This document shows, one piece after another, positions 1 through 6,996 of a stretch of 16,984 nucleotides of DNA; positions within the stretch are counted from its first letter, which is position 1; each line of letters starts with the position of its first letter. This DNA comes from an uncultured Rothia sp. (GTDB lineage: Bacteria > Actinomycetota > Actinomycetes > Actinomycetales > Micrococcaceae). The notes beneath the pieces are model-generated. The model saw only the letters and a list, made by a program, of their open reading frames with translations. It ran no database searches and was not told the DNA's origin. The stretch lies in assembly GCA_937935205.1 (NCBI GenBank), contig CALGXU010000125.1, positions 1 to 16,984 of the forward strand, read 5' to 3'. Made by a program: the position numbers and the translations under genes.

Positions 1-193
1 CGTGGCCGGTATCCAGCAGCTGCGCCAGGCGGCCGCCCATCTCGTTATCGTCCACGTGCACGGGGGCAAACACGATACTCGCCACCGTCGCGCAGTACAG
101 CGCCGTGACGGGCCAGAGAATCAGCCGCCACACGCGAGCACCGGAGCGACCGCTACCGGGTTGTCCTTTACCAAACTGTGCTTTACCAAACAA
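1..193 (-). CDS. VanZ-like membrane protein, N-terminal part (runs off the left edge)
   Basis: Reading the minus strand from a TTG at 191-193 gives an open frame to the window edge. The peptide is about 64 residues: a Gly/Ser/Lys-rich start, then a hydrophobic stretch (LILWPVTALYCATVASIVFAP) followed by a polar segment with VDDNEMGGRLAQLL. A single early membrane helix followed by such a segment is typical of the N-terminus of actinobacterial VanZ-family proteins, small multi-spanning membrane proteins named after a teicoplanin-resistance gene but mostly of unknown function. The frame overlaps the last codons of the upstream phosphatase by 11 bp, suggesting co-transcription and coupling. The start is uncertain: TTG at 193 has only a weak AGGCAGG-like site; a GTG at 131-133 is the other choice. 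Family assignment rests on about 40 residues. Confidence 0.55.
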   Translation of the reverse strand, partial: MFGKAQFGKGQPGSGRSGARVWRLILWPVTALYCATVASIVFAPVHVDDNEMGGRLAQLLDTGH

Positions 194-1487
194 GGCGACC
201 TGCCTCGTCGAACTGCTTGGTTGAGTCCCACGCGAACAGGCCGGGCACGTCAATCGTGAGCGGTTCGGCGTTCGGCACGGTCACGGTCCATTCTTCGCCG
301 GCTGCTGCGGAGAGGGCGCGGCGGATAAAGCTGCCGTGGCTGACGGCAATAATCTTCTGGTCGCCAATCTTCTGGTCGCTCGAGGCTTCAGAGAGTTCAC
401 GCACGATATTGCGCAGGGTACGCACCGCGCGAATGTACACGTCACGCTCGGATTCCACGTTCGGGTAGTAGCGTTCCGGGGCGCGGCGTTCGGGGGCGGG
501 AATGTCCAGACCCTCGCCGGCACCGTAGGCGCGTTCCACCAGCTCGGGGTAGGTCTTGTGCACCTGCAGGTCGAAGTGCTCGCCGACCAGCTGCGCCGTC
601 TCGTGGGCGCGGGACAGCGGCGAGGACACCAGCACGGTGAACTCCAGGCCCATGTCGGCAAGCTTTTTGCCGGTGGTGCGTGCCTGCTCGCGGCCGGTGT
701 CATTGAGCGGAATGTCGGTGATGCCCTGCATCAGGTTCGCCTTGTTCCAGTCGGTCTGGCCGTGACGGATCAGGGTGAGGGTCGTGTTCTCGGCGCCCGC
801 CGGGACCTCTTCGGGGCCCAGCTCGGGTTCCAGGTGCTGCACGAGCAGGCGGTCGATCGCGTCGTCCAGGTACTGCAGGGGCACCTCGGTCAGGGAGGCG
901 TTCACCGGAATCGGATAGATGCCGTCCTCGTTGAGCAGTTCGGGGTGGCGGTCTGCGACCAGGGCGGTCATGGTCAAGGCAATGAGCATGCCGTGCGCGG
1001 CGACCACAACGGTCTGGCCCTCGTATTCGCGGCGGACGCGGTTCAGCGCCGCGAGGGAGCGGGCGAGGAAGTCCTTCTTGGGTTCCACGTTGTACGCGTT
1101 ATTGGACTGACGGGAGGCGAGAATCAGCTCGCGGGTAGCGACCTGGCCCTCCAGGTCGCCGAAGGAGCGTTCCTGGAAGCCGTCAACGGCGCCACGGTAG
1201 GGTACGCCCAGGCCTTCGGCTACGATTTCGGCGCTTTCTACGGCGCGGGAAAGGGGCGAGGAGACGATAGCGTCCACGGTGGTGCCCTCAGCTGCTGCCT
1301 GCTTCAGGGCGCCGATAGCGGTGCGGACCTGCTCTCTGCCGGTGTCGTTGAGGGGGATGTCGGTGCCGCCCTGGAAGCGGTGGTCGATGTTCCAGTCGGT
1401 CTGGCCGTGGCGCAGGAAGATGATGCGGGTTCCTGCCTCGGGGTCGGCTACCGGAGTGATGATGGGGGTGTTCTGTGCGTCGGTCAT
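183..1487 (-). CDS. Tandem histidine phosphatase (two phosphoglycerate-mutase-like domains in one chain)
   Basis: A 434-residue cytoplasmic protein made of two complete histidine-phosphatase domains. Domain 1 (about residues 20-215) has RHGQTDWN at 26-33 with phosphoacceptor His27, SSPLSRA at 76-82, the acid-base segment around Glu106/FGDLEG, and the second catalytic AHG with His165. Domain 2 (about 235-434) repeats the pattern: RHGQTDWN at 241-248 with His242, SSPLSRA at 288-294, ELVER at 315-319, SHG with His384. Both active sites therefore look intact. Single-domain relatives are about 200 residues, so this is an internal duplication or fusion. The family removes phosphate from small molecules (sugar phosphates, alpha-ribazole phosphate, others); the substrate cannot be read from sequence. 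No signal peptide is seen. The gene overlaps the VanZ-like frame downstream. ATG at 1485-1487 is chosen because a -10-like box sits at the spacing expected for a leaderless transcript starting at that ATG. Confidence 0.92.
   Translation of the reverse strand: MTDAQNTPIITPVADPEAGTRIIFLRHGQTDWNIDHRFQGGTDIPLNDTGREQVRTAIGALKQAAAEGTTVDAIVSSPLSRAVESAEIVAEGLGVPYRGAVDGFQERSFGDLEGQVATRELILASRQSNNAYNVEPKKDFLARSLAALNRVRREYEGQTVVVAAHGMLIALTMTALVADRHPELLNEDGIYPIPVNASLTEVPLQYLDDAIDRLLVQHLEPELGPEEVPAGAENTTLTLIRHGQTDWNKANLMQGITDIPLNDTGREQARTTGKKLADMGLEFTVLVSSPLSRAHETAQLVGEHFDLQVHKTYPELVERAYGAGEGLDIPAPERRAPERYYPNVESERDVYIRAVRTLRNIVRELSEASSDQKIGDQKIIAVSHGSFIRRALSAAAGEEWTVTVPNAEPLTIDVPGLFAWDSTKQFDEAGRLVW
351..380. 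repeat. Perfect-but-one 15-bp tandem duplication inside the phosphatase gene
   Basis: AATCTTCTGGTCGCC at 351-365 is followed directly by AATCTTCTGGTCGCT at 366-380. On the coding (minus) strand this adds five residues in frame and gives DQKIGDQKI at residues 371-379, just before the second catalytic His384. It is probably a recent slippage duplication. Confidence 0.9.
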
Positions 1488-1493
1488 CCTTCT

Positions 1494-1521
1494 AGTATGG
1501 CACTGCCGCCGCGCAGTTCAA
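1494..1521 (-). promoter_or_regulatory. Candidate leaderless promoter of the tandem phosphatase
   Basis: On the minus strand TTGAAC (plus 1516-1521) and CATACT preceded by TGC (plus 1494-1499) are separated by 16 bp. They match four of six positions of each sigma-70-type consensus box. A start site 7 nt beyond the -10 box falls on the A of the ATG at 1487, so the transcript would be leaderless. An AGAAGG stretch touches the ATG with no spacing and could not act as a normal ribosome binding site, which supports this reading. Confidence 0.45.
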
Positions 1522-1564
1522 GGCCTCCGTACAGTTCAAGGCCTCCGCGCAGTTCAAGGGGTGC
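1511..1564. repeat. Three 18-bp tandem repeats carrying the -35 hexamer
   Basis: Three consecutive units: GCGCAGTTCAAGGCCTCC (1511-1528), GTACAGTTCAAGGCCTCC (1529-1546) and GCGCAGTTCAAGGGGTGC (1547-1564). Each contains CAGTTCAAGG; on the minus strand each therefore carries the TTGAAC used as the -35 box of the phosphatase promoter. The unit length is 18 bp, close to but not exactly two helical turns. Confidence 0.9.
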
Positions 1565-1590
1565 GCGGCTTATCCCTTCTGCTGAGGCGT

Positions 1591-1624
1591 GCTCATACCG
1601 GGGTATCGCTCATACCGGGGTATG
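1591..1624. repeat. Two 17-bp direct repeats, each containing an inverted repeat (operator-like)
   Basis: GCTCATACCGGGGTATC (1591-1607) is followed by GCTCATACCGGGGTATG (1608-1624). Each unit contains ATACC-GG-GGTAT, an inverted repeat with 5-bp arms, extended to CATACC/GGTATG in the second copy. The ATACC/GGTAT halves resemble the ends of operators of the CsoR/RcnR/CstR family of copper and sulfide sensors, although those sites are usually longer. Lying 150 bp before an ABC exporter operon and 100 bp before the phosphatase gene, this could be an operator for either; that is inference. Confidence 0.7.
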
Positions 1625-1642
1625 AGGTGCGGTGCGGTTGAG

Positions 1643-1664
1643 CGCCCGGTCGGGCGAATTTTTT
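1643..1664 (+). terminator. Short terminator-like hairpin in the leader of the ABC exporter operon
   Basis: CGCCCG-GT-CGGGCG followed by AATTTTTT on the plus strand. The stem is only 5-6 bp with a minimal loop, so it is a weak candidate. No plus-strand gene ends here, so if real it would attenuate transcripts running into the ABC genes at 1770. A second hairpin, GCCCCC/GGGGGC at 1687-1705, has no T run and lies closer to the gene. Nothing else convincing was seen between 1625 and 1769; no clear promoter could be picked for the operon. Confidence 0.3.
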
Positions 1665-1769
1665 CAGGGTTTTCCCATATTTTTCAGCCCCCAGACGGAG
1701 GGGGCAGCCGCCAAGAAGCTGAGATGATAGAGGTGTACTTCCGTTAGTTCATACCCAATGAAGGTTGTC

Positions 1770-2711
1770 ATGACGCAGAATCCTCAATCTCAGAACCCGC
1801 AGTTCCAGGCTCAGAACCCGTATTCAATGACCCCTCCGCAGGCGGCGCAGCCTGCCGGTCAGTATTCCGCTCAGCCCGGTCAGCAGGGCTACTATCAGGG
1901 TCAGCCTCAGGGCTACCCGGCTCAGGCGCCTCAGCAGATGCAGCAGGCGCCCTTCGCGCGCGGCGCGATTATTTCTGCCCGTAACCTGCACAAGTCGTAC
2001 GGCAATAACCCGGTGCTGCGTAACGTGAGCCTGGATATTTTCCCCGGCGAGTCCGTGGCGATTATGGGTCCTTCCGGTTCCGGTAAGACCACCCTGCTGC
2101 ACGCGCTTTCGGGCATTATCAAGCTCGATGCCGGTTCTGTGCTGTTCAACGGCCCGACCGGTCAGGTGGCGGTGGAGTCCCTCAGCGAGCGTGAACGCAC
2201 CTCCCTGCGCGCTAACTCGTTTGGTTTCGTGTTCCAGCAGGGTCTGCTGGTGCCCGAGCTGACCGCGGAGGAGAACGTCTCCCTCGCCGCGATGATTGCC
2301 GGTGTTCCCCGCCAGCAGGCGCGTTCCATTTCGGCTGATCTGCTGAACCGTCTGGGCCTGGGGCAGATGCTGGACCGCCGTATGGGTGAGATGTCTGGTG
2401 GTCAGGCTCAGCGTGTGGCGATTGCCCGCTCCCAGGTGAACGGTGCCCCCGTGACTTTCGCGGATGAGCCGACCGGCGCGCTGGATTCGAAGACCGCGCG
2501 TGAGGTGATGGCGCTACTGCTGACCATGATTCCGCAGCAGGGTAAGACTCTGCTGGTGGTGACTCACGACCCGAACGTGGCGGCTGCGTGCTCCCGCGTG
2601 GTGTACCTGCAGGACGGTCAGATCGTGAGCGATCAGCGCAATAGCCAGGGCGGCGTACCCGCGCAGAACGGCTTCCAGAACCTCGGCGCTCAGTCTCAGG
2701 CAGGTGCATAA
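1770..2711 (+). CDS. ABC transporter ATP-binding protein with Gln/Pro/Gly-rich N-terminal tail (LolD/MacB/BceA type)
   Basis: The ATPase of a two-gene exporter. From the ATG at 1770 the protein has 313 residues. Residues 1-60 are almost only Gln, Pro, Gly, Ala, Tyr and Asn with QNP and QPG repeats and are probably disordered. The nucleotide-binding domain follows: Walker A GPSGSGKT at 100-107 (Lys106), Q-loop near 156, signature SGGQ at 209-212, Walker B TFADEP ending near 234, H-loop His266. The C-terminal 30 residues are again Gln/Gly/Asn-rich. The domain is closest in style to the LolD/MacB/BceA group, which pairs with FtsX-like permeases, as it does here. ATG 1770 is preferred to ATG 1758 because GAAGG lies 5 nt before it. 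The stop overlaps the permease start by one base (TAATG). Substrate unknown; peptide or lipid export, or antibiotic resistance, are possible. Confidence 0.93.
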   Translation: MTQNPQSQNPQFQAQNPYSMTPPQAAQPAGQYSAQPGQQGYYQGQPQGYPAQAPQQMQQAPFARGAIISARNLHKSYGNNPVLRNVSLDIFPGESVAIMGPSGSGKTTLLHALSGIIKLDAGSVLFNGPTGQVAVESLSERERTSLRANSFGFVFQQGLLVPELTAEENVSLAAMIAGVPRQQARSISADLLNRLGLGQMLDRRMGEMSGGQAQRVAIARSQVNGAPVTFADEPTGALDSKTAREVMALLLTMIPQQGKTLLVVTHDPNVAAACSRVVYLQDGQIVSDQRNSQGGVPAQNGFQNLGAQSQAGA

Positions 2712-4129
2712 TGCAAATCTATGCTCTACTCGCCAAGCGAACCCTATGGAGTTCGCAGGCGATTCTTCCCGTGCTGGCTTTTGCCGCCTCCTCGGCACTG
2801 TTTTTGACGGTTGCCGGTGGTGTCCAGGCGCTAAGTACGTGGCTTGAGCACGCCAATGTCGACCACGAAATGATCAACCTGATGGGCATTCAGAAGCTCT
2901 ACATGGGTTTGGCGTGGGTTGCCGCTCTGGTGCTGATTGTTCCGCTCTTTACCTTGGGCGCTTCGGCTGCTTGTTTGAGTGCCCGCCGCCGTGACGAGCG
3001 TCTTGCGTCCCTGCGCCTGATTGGTGCCTCCACGACCCTGATTGTGGGTCTGTCCGTTGCGGACGCGCTGGTGTACTCCCTCGTGGGTTTCATCATCGGT
3101 CTGTTGCTTTACCTGGTGCTGATTTTCCCGTTCGGTGCCATGCACTTCATGAACGTTCCGCTGGGTGCTGAGAATATGCTCCTGCCGGTGAGCATGATTT
3201 TCTACTGCTTCCTAGGATGTATGGTCCTGGCGGCTCTGAGCTCCCTCTTCGGTCTGGCAAAGGTCAGCATCAGCCCGCTGGGTGTGCGCACCCGCGCGAA
3301 GGCTGGCTCCGCAGGTTACATTGCCATGGGTATCGGTGTTGTTCTAATCATTGCCGTGATGATTCTGGCGTCGACCTCCAAGGGCTTCAGCATGTTCTCA
3401 CCCTTCCAGGACGGCGGTGCCGATAGCGCAATGAAGAACCTGGCGGTTTTCATTGCTCTGCCGGGTTTGCTGATGATGCTTGCCATCGACTGGATTGGCA
3501 CCTTCCTGGTGTGGTCGTACGCAAAGATTCGTGTGCGTATGACCCAGAAGGCGTCGGTTCTACTGGGTTACCGTGCGGTGCTGGAATCCCCACGCGGTGC
3601 GTGGCGTCAGGTTTCGGGTGTGGCTCTGTCGACCTTCTTGGTGACCTTCTTCGGCCCCATCCTGATTCTGGCGGGTGAGATGAGCAAAGACGCGAAGCAA
3701 GCCGGTCCTGCTGCCGGCCCCTTCATGACCATCATGCAGGACATGTTCCAGGGCATGCTGCTCATGCTGTTCTTCTCGTACCTGCTGGTCACCCTCTCCG
3801 CAGTGCTGAACCAGAGCGCCGCCATTTACGAGCGCGGTTCGCTGTATTCTTCGCTGAATATGATGGGTACCCCCACGAAGATGTTGCAGGCTTCGCGCCT
3901 GACCGTGGTCTTCGGTCCGCTGGTGCTCATCAGCGTGATTTCTGCGCTACTGGGTCTGCCGCTGACGACTCTGATTGCGGCTCAGGGTCTTCCCGGTGAG
4001 GTTCTGGCGAAGATGTTCGGTCTGACCTTCGGCGCTATTGCCCTGGGTCTGGTACTGGTCTATGCGGGCCTGCTGGCGACCATTCCGTTCATGCGGCAGG
4101 TGACTCATAAGCCGGTGTCCGCTCTCTAA
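2711..4129 (+). CDS. FtsX-like ABC transporter permease (BceB/MacB-type)
   Basis: A 472-residue polytopic membrane protein, the partner of the preceding ATPase, starting at an ATG that shares a base with the ATPase stop codon. Hydrophobic segments are seen near residues 15-37, 64-88, 110-140, 157-182, 200-221, 242-268, 302-322, 345-366, 396-425 and 434-460, which makes about ten helices. Two similar cytosolic stretches, SARRRDERLASLRLIGAS (90-107) and IYERGSLYSSLNMMGTP (372-388), sit after a helix in each half and look like the coupling regions of two FtsX domains. The SPLGVRTRAK segment at 188-197 is the usual end of the first FtsX half. There is no large extracellular domain of the MacB or BceB kind; the longest loops are modest (near 222-240 and 323-344). 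Function beyond export is not readable. A strong terminator follows. Confidence 0.92.
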   Translation: MQIYALLAKRTLWSSQAILPVLAFAASSALFLTVAGGVQALSTWLEHANVDHEMINLMGIQKLYMGLAWVAALVLIVPLFTLGASAACLSARRRDERLASLRLIGASTTLIVGLSVADALVYSLVGFIIGLLLYLVLIFPFGAMHFMNVPLGAENMLLPVSMIFYCFLGCMVLAALSSLFGLAKVSISPLGVRTRAKAGSAGYIAMGIGVVLIIAVMILASTSKGFSMFSPFQDGGADSAMKNLAVFIALPGLLMMLAIDWIGTFLVWSYAKIRVRMTQKASVLLGYRAVLESPRGAWRQVSGVALSTFLVTFFGPILILAGEMSKDAKQAGPAAGPFMTIMQDMFQGMLLMLFFSYLLVTLSAVLNQSAAIYERGSLYSSLNMMGTPTKMLQASRLTVVFGPLVLISVISALLGLPLTTLIAAQGLPGEVLAKMFGLTFGAIALGLVLVYAGLLATIPFMRQVTHKPVSAL

Positions 4130-4145
4130 GCTGTTGTAGCTTCTG

Positions 4146-4188
4146 CCCTCCCGTTGCGTCCGCTTTGGACGCGGCGGGAGGGTTTCTT
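4146..4188 (+). terminator. Intrinsic terminator of the ABC exporter operon
   Basis: CCCTCCCG (4146-4153) pairs with CGGGAGGG (4175-4182), and inside it GCGTCC (4156-4161) pairs with GGACGC (4167-4172), closing a GCTTT loop; TTTCTT follows. It lies 17 bp after the permease stop. Confidence 0.9.
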
Positions 4189-4197
4189 CATGTCCGC

Positions 4198-4279
4198 GTT
4201 TGTGGCCCACGTTTGTGCCGCGTGCTTACACTGCGTGCTAATACTGCGTGCTTTTGTGCCCTCACCCAGTTTGTGCCCT
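4198..4279. repeat. Short direct repeats with 13-bp period between exporter terminator and HAD gene
   Basis: GCGTGCT occurs at 4220, 4233 and 4246, each 13 bp apart, with units GCGTGCTTACACT, GCGTGCTAATACT and GCGTGCTTTTGTG. Just before, GTTTGTG occurs at 4198 and 4211, again 13 bp apart. Just after, TTTGTGCCCT occurs at 4253 and 4270. The region ends about 65 bp before the HAD gene, so it could be part of its promoter region; a TAGCCT box at 4314-4319 is the only -10-like sequence there and has no good partner. Confidence 0.65.
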
Positions 4280-4343
4280 GCATGTTTTCTCACGCACCGG
4301 GCCACTGCTTCCATAGCCTAAAACCCTGTGAGAGACTGACATT

Positions 4344-5108
4344 ATGTTTGAACACACCGTACCCTCCGATTGGTTCCCCCGCTGCGCAATCTTCGACTGC
4401 GACGGCATCCTCCTCGACTCTGAAACCGTCTGGAACGATGTGCAGCGCGAGCTTTTCGCCCGCTGGTCTGTTCCCTTCACCGAAGAGGTGGAGCACCGCC
4501 TCACCGGCCTGGCGGCAGCCGACGTTGCGCAGGAGCTTGCCCTGCTCTCCTACGAGGCGCAGTACGGCCGGAAGCCGGACACCGCCTCCGCAGAGTACGC
4601 CGCGCACCATGAACGCGTGATGAAGGACCTGCTCACCACCGAGCACGAGGTCATCAGCTCCGGCGTGGACCTGATTGAGGGCGCGCAGAAGTTCCTGGGC
4701 TTCTTGAGCGAGCACATGCCGGTTGCGGTGGCGTCGAACTCCACCGCGAACATTCTGGCCCTGAAGATGGAAAGCTACGGTTACGCCCCGCTGGTGCGCA
4801 CCTGGGTCAGCAGCAACGACGTTCCGACCGGTAAGCCCGCCCCGGACATGTACCTGGAGGCGGCACGTCGCCTCGGCTTTGAAGGCCACGAGGCGCTGGC
4901 GTTCGAGGACTCCCCCGCGGGCGCGCAGGCGGCACGTGACGCCGGTACGAAGGTCATGATTTACGTTCCGGAAGGCACCGACCCGGCAAAGGCACCCGCC
5001 GGTTTTGGACGCTTCGATTCGTTCAAGGACCCGCAGCTTTGGGAGGCGGCACGCACATGGATCGCCAAGCTTAAGGCGGCGCAACAGTCTGAGGCAGCGC
5101 AGGGCTAA
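4344..5108 (+). CDS. HAD-superfamily phosphatase / beta-phosphoglucomutase-like hydrolase
   Basis: A 254-residue cytoplasmic HAD hydrolase. Motif I is FDCDGILLDSE, with nucleophile Asp18 and acid-base Asp20; motif II is ASNS with Ser131; motif III is Lys164 in TGKPAPDMYLEAARRLG; motif IV is FEDSPAG with Glu188 and Asp189. A helical cap sits between about 30 and 105, as in the subfamily of beta-phosphoglucomutase, phosphoglycolate phosphatase and small sugar-phosphate phosphatases. All catalytic residues are present, but the substrate is not predictable. The last 20 residues are an Ala/Gln/Glu-rich helix. ATG 4344 follows GAGAG at 4330-4334 with 9-nt spacing. The gene stands alone between two terminators. 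Confidence 0.92.
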   Translation: MFEHTVPSDWFPRCAIFDCDGILLDSETVWNDVQRELFARWSVPFTEEVEHRLTGLAAADVAQELALLSYEAQYGRKPDTASAEYAAHHERVMKDLLTTEHEVISSGVDLIEGAQKFLGFLSEHMPVAVASNSTANILALKMESYGYAPLVRTWVSSNDVPTGKPAPDMYLEAARRLGFEGHEALAFEDSPAGAQAARDAGTKVMIYVPEGTDPAKAPAGFGRFDSFKDPQLWEAARTWIAKLKAAQQSEAAQG

Positions 5109-5155
5109 GCACTTAGCGTCCCTCCCCCGGTACGACAAAAGACCGGCACAAAGAA

Positions 5156-5198
5156 AGACCCCCGGCCCGCTCCTTGAGGAGCAGACCGGGGGTCTTCT
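5156..5198. terminator. Bidirectional terminator between the HAD gene and metI
   Basis: AGACCCCCGG (5156-5165) pairs with CCGGGGGTCT (5186-5195), and GCTCC/GGAGC (5169-5173 / 5178-5182) forms an inner stem. On the plus strand it is followed by TCTTCT-like sequence; on the minus strand by TTTCTTTG, a better T tract. It serves the convergent HAD (+) and metQNI (-) transcripts. Confidence 0.9.
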
Positions 5199-5232
5199 AT
5201 GCCTTATCAGCTGTGCCTATAGGGGCACGAGC

Positions 5233-5928
5233 TTATCGGCGCATAACCTTCTTCGCCAGGGAGTTACCGATGAACTGAACCAGCTGAACCAGGATGATAA
5301 TAATCGCCACAACAGCCCAGGTGATCTCATCGTTAAAGCGCTGGTAGCCGTCCACAATCGCGATCTTACCCAGACCGCCAGCACCCACGTAACCGGCCAT
5401 AGCGGACATATCCACCACGCCGATGATGAGGAAGGTGTAACCCAGGATCAGCGGGCCAAGCGCCTCCGGAATCATCACGGTGAACAGGATGGTCATCTTC
5501 GAAGCGCCCATCGCGCGAGCCGCCTCAATTACGCCCGGGTCAATGGAGACCATATTCTGCTCCACAATACGGGCAATAGCGAAAGCCGCGCCGAAGCTCA
5601 TCGCGAAGACCGCCGCGTTCACGCCCAGGCGGGTACCCACCACGGCGCTAGTCAGCGGGCCCAGAGCCGCAATCAAAATGATGAACGGAATCGGGCGAAT
5701 CACGTTCACCAGAATGTTCAGGACCGTGTACACGAAGCGGTTCTGGAAGATATTACCTGCACGGGTGGTGTACAGCAGAGCACCCACAATCAGGCCGACC
5801 AGACCTGCGCACAGCATCGTAATAGACACCATGTAGAAGGTGTCGCCGATAGCCGGGAGCAGCTTCTCGGGCAGGAACTCGGACCAGTCCGTCTTCGAGG
5901 CAGCCAGCGGGAGAGTAGTAGCAAACAT
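5233..5928 (-). CDS. metI: Methionine ABC transporter permease MetI
   Basis: The membrane channel of the methionine importer, 231 residues. Helices are seen near 26-53, 66-92, 104-122, 150-175 and 202-222, matching the five-helix fold of MetI. The EAA-type motif that contacts the ATPase is VIEAARAMGASKMTILFTVM (133-152), and the MAGYVGAGGLGKIAIVDGYQRF segment near 177-198 is characteristic of MetI. Its ATG follows the metN stop codon directly (TAAATG), with AGGAGGT inside the end of metN as ribosome binding site, so the two are translationally coupled. It is the last gene before a terminator. Confidence 0.96.
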   Translation of the reverse strand: MFATTLPLAASKTDWSEFLPEKLLPAIGDTFYMVSITMLCAGLVGLIVGALLYTTRAGNIFQNRFVYTVLNILVNVIRPIPFIILIAALGPLTSAVVGTRLGVNAAVFAMSFGAAFAIARIVEQNMVSIDPGVIEAARAMGASKMTILFTVMIPEALGPLILGYTFLIIGVVDMSAMAGYVGAGGLGKIAIVDGYQRFNDEITWAVVAIIIILVQLVQFIGNSLAKKVMRR

Positions 5929-6984
5929 TTAGCGCACCTCCTGCACGCGGGTGACGGTCTTCAGCTCGGCAACGGCGGCATCAATACTGGTGATTTCGCC
6001 AAGGAGTTCCAGGGTGAGGGTACCGTAGGCTTTACCCTGCAGGGTCTCAATACCGCCGCCCACAATGTTGAAGCGGACGTTACGGGCTCCCAGGTAAGAC
6101 AGAACCTTACCGAGCTCCTGGTTGCCCTCCACGATTTCAACGTTGATGAGGTAACCCTTGTGGTTTGCGCGCAGCTCAGCCGCTTCCTTACCGGTGGGGG
6201 CAAGCTTCACGGTGGTTGCCACGAACAGCTTCGCCACGTCGGTCTGCGGGTTGGAGAAGACGTCGTACACGTTGCCCTGCTCCACCACGCGGCCGGACTC
6301 CATCACTGCCACACGGTCAGCGATAGTGGAGACCACATCCATCTCGTGGGTAATCACCACGACGGTCACACCCAGTTCACGGTTGACCTTTTTCAGCAGT
6401 GCGAGCACTTCGTGGGTGGTTTCCGGGTCCAGCGCGCTGGTCGACTCATCAGCCAGTAGCAGAGGCGGGTTAGTTGCGAGCGCACGAGCAATACCCACAC
6501 GCTGCTTCTGACCGCCCGAGAGCTGGTTCGGGTAGTGACCGGCACGGTCGGCAAGACCCACGAACTCGAGCATTTCCAGGGCGCGGGCGCGGCGGTCCTT
6601 CTTAGACCAGCCGGCAATCTTCAGCGGGAACTCAACGTTACCGAGCACGGTGCGGGAGTTCATCAGGTTGAACTGCTGGAAGATCATACCGATATTGGTG
6701 CGTGCTTCACGCAGTTCGGAGTCACGCTTATCGGAAATCTCGAAGCCGCCAACGGTCAGGGTGCCACTGGTGGTGGTTTCCAGGCCGTTAATGAGGCGGA
6801 CGAGGGTGGACTTACCGGCGCCGGAGTAGCCGATGATTGCAAAAATTTCACCGCGGTTAATGGTGAGGGAGACGTTGTCGACAGCAACTACTGCCTTGGG
6901 GCCGTTGCCGAAGACCTTGGAGACTCCGTCCAGAACCACCATGGGCTCGGTGCTGTCACCGAAGCTCTGTACCAGTTCACTCAT
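5929..6984 (-). CDS. metN: Methionine ABC transporter ATP-binding protein MetN with NIL regulatory domain
   Basis: The ATPase of the methionine importer, 351 residues. Walker A is GYSGAGKS at 52-59 (Lys58), the Q-loop is FQQFNLM near 102-108, the signature is LSGGQKQR at 155-162, Walker B LLLADEST runs from 175, and the H-loop is His213. Residues about 262-345 form the C-terminal NIL (ACT-like) domain that in Escherichia coli MetN binds methionine and inhibits transport from the inside; its presence suggests the same feedback here. The ATG at 6984 lacks a good Shine-Dalgarno sequence (upstream is GGATACAAATTT); a TATAAC box 12 nt before the ATG may mark a separate start with a very short leader. 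It follows metQ after 146 bp of structured intergenic DNA. Confidence 0.97.
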   Translation of the reverse strand: MSELVQSFGDSTEPMVVLDGVSKVFGNGPKAVVAVDNVSLTINRGEIFAIIGYSGAGKSTLVRLINGLETTTSGTLTVGGFEISDKRDSELREARTNIGMIFQQFNLMNSRTVLGNVEFPLKIAGWSKKDRRARALEMLEFVGLADRAGHYPNQLSGGQKQRVGIARALATNPPLLLADESTSALDPETTHEVLALLKKVNRELGVTVVVITHEMDVVSTIADRVAVMESGRVVEQGNVYDVFSNPQTDVAKLFVATTVKLAPTGKEAAELRANHKGYLINVEIVEGNQELGKVLSYLGARNVRFNIVGGGIETLQGKAYGTLTLELLGEITSIDAAVAELKTVTRVQEVR

Positions 6985-6996
6985 AAATTTGTATCC

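Noticed and set aside
336..1625. Long plus-strand open frame of 429 codons across the phosphatase gene
   Set aside because: It is the antisense shadow of a clear gene; its translation has no recognisable domain and the minus-strand frame has two full catalytic motifs.
1687..1705. GCCCCC/GGGGGC hairpin as a terminator
   Set aside because: No T run follows it on either strand.
5005..6459. 484-codon plus-strand frame across metI and metN
   Set aside because: His/Gln/Asn-rich translation without domains, antisense to two textbook genes, and it runs through a terminator.
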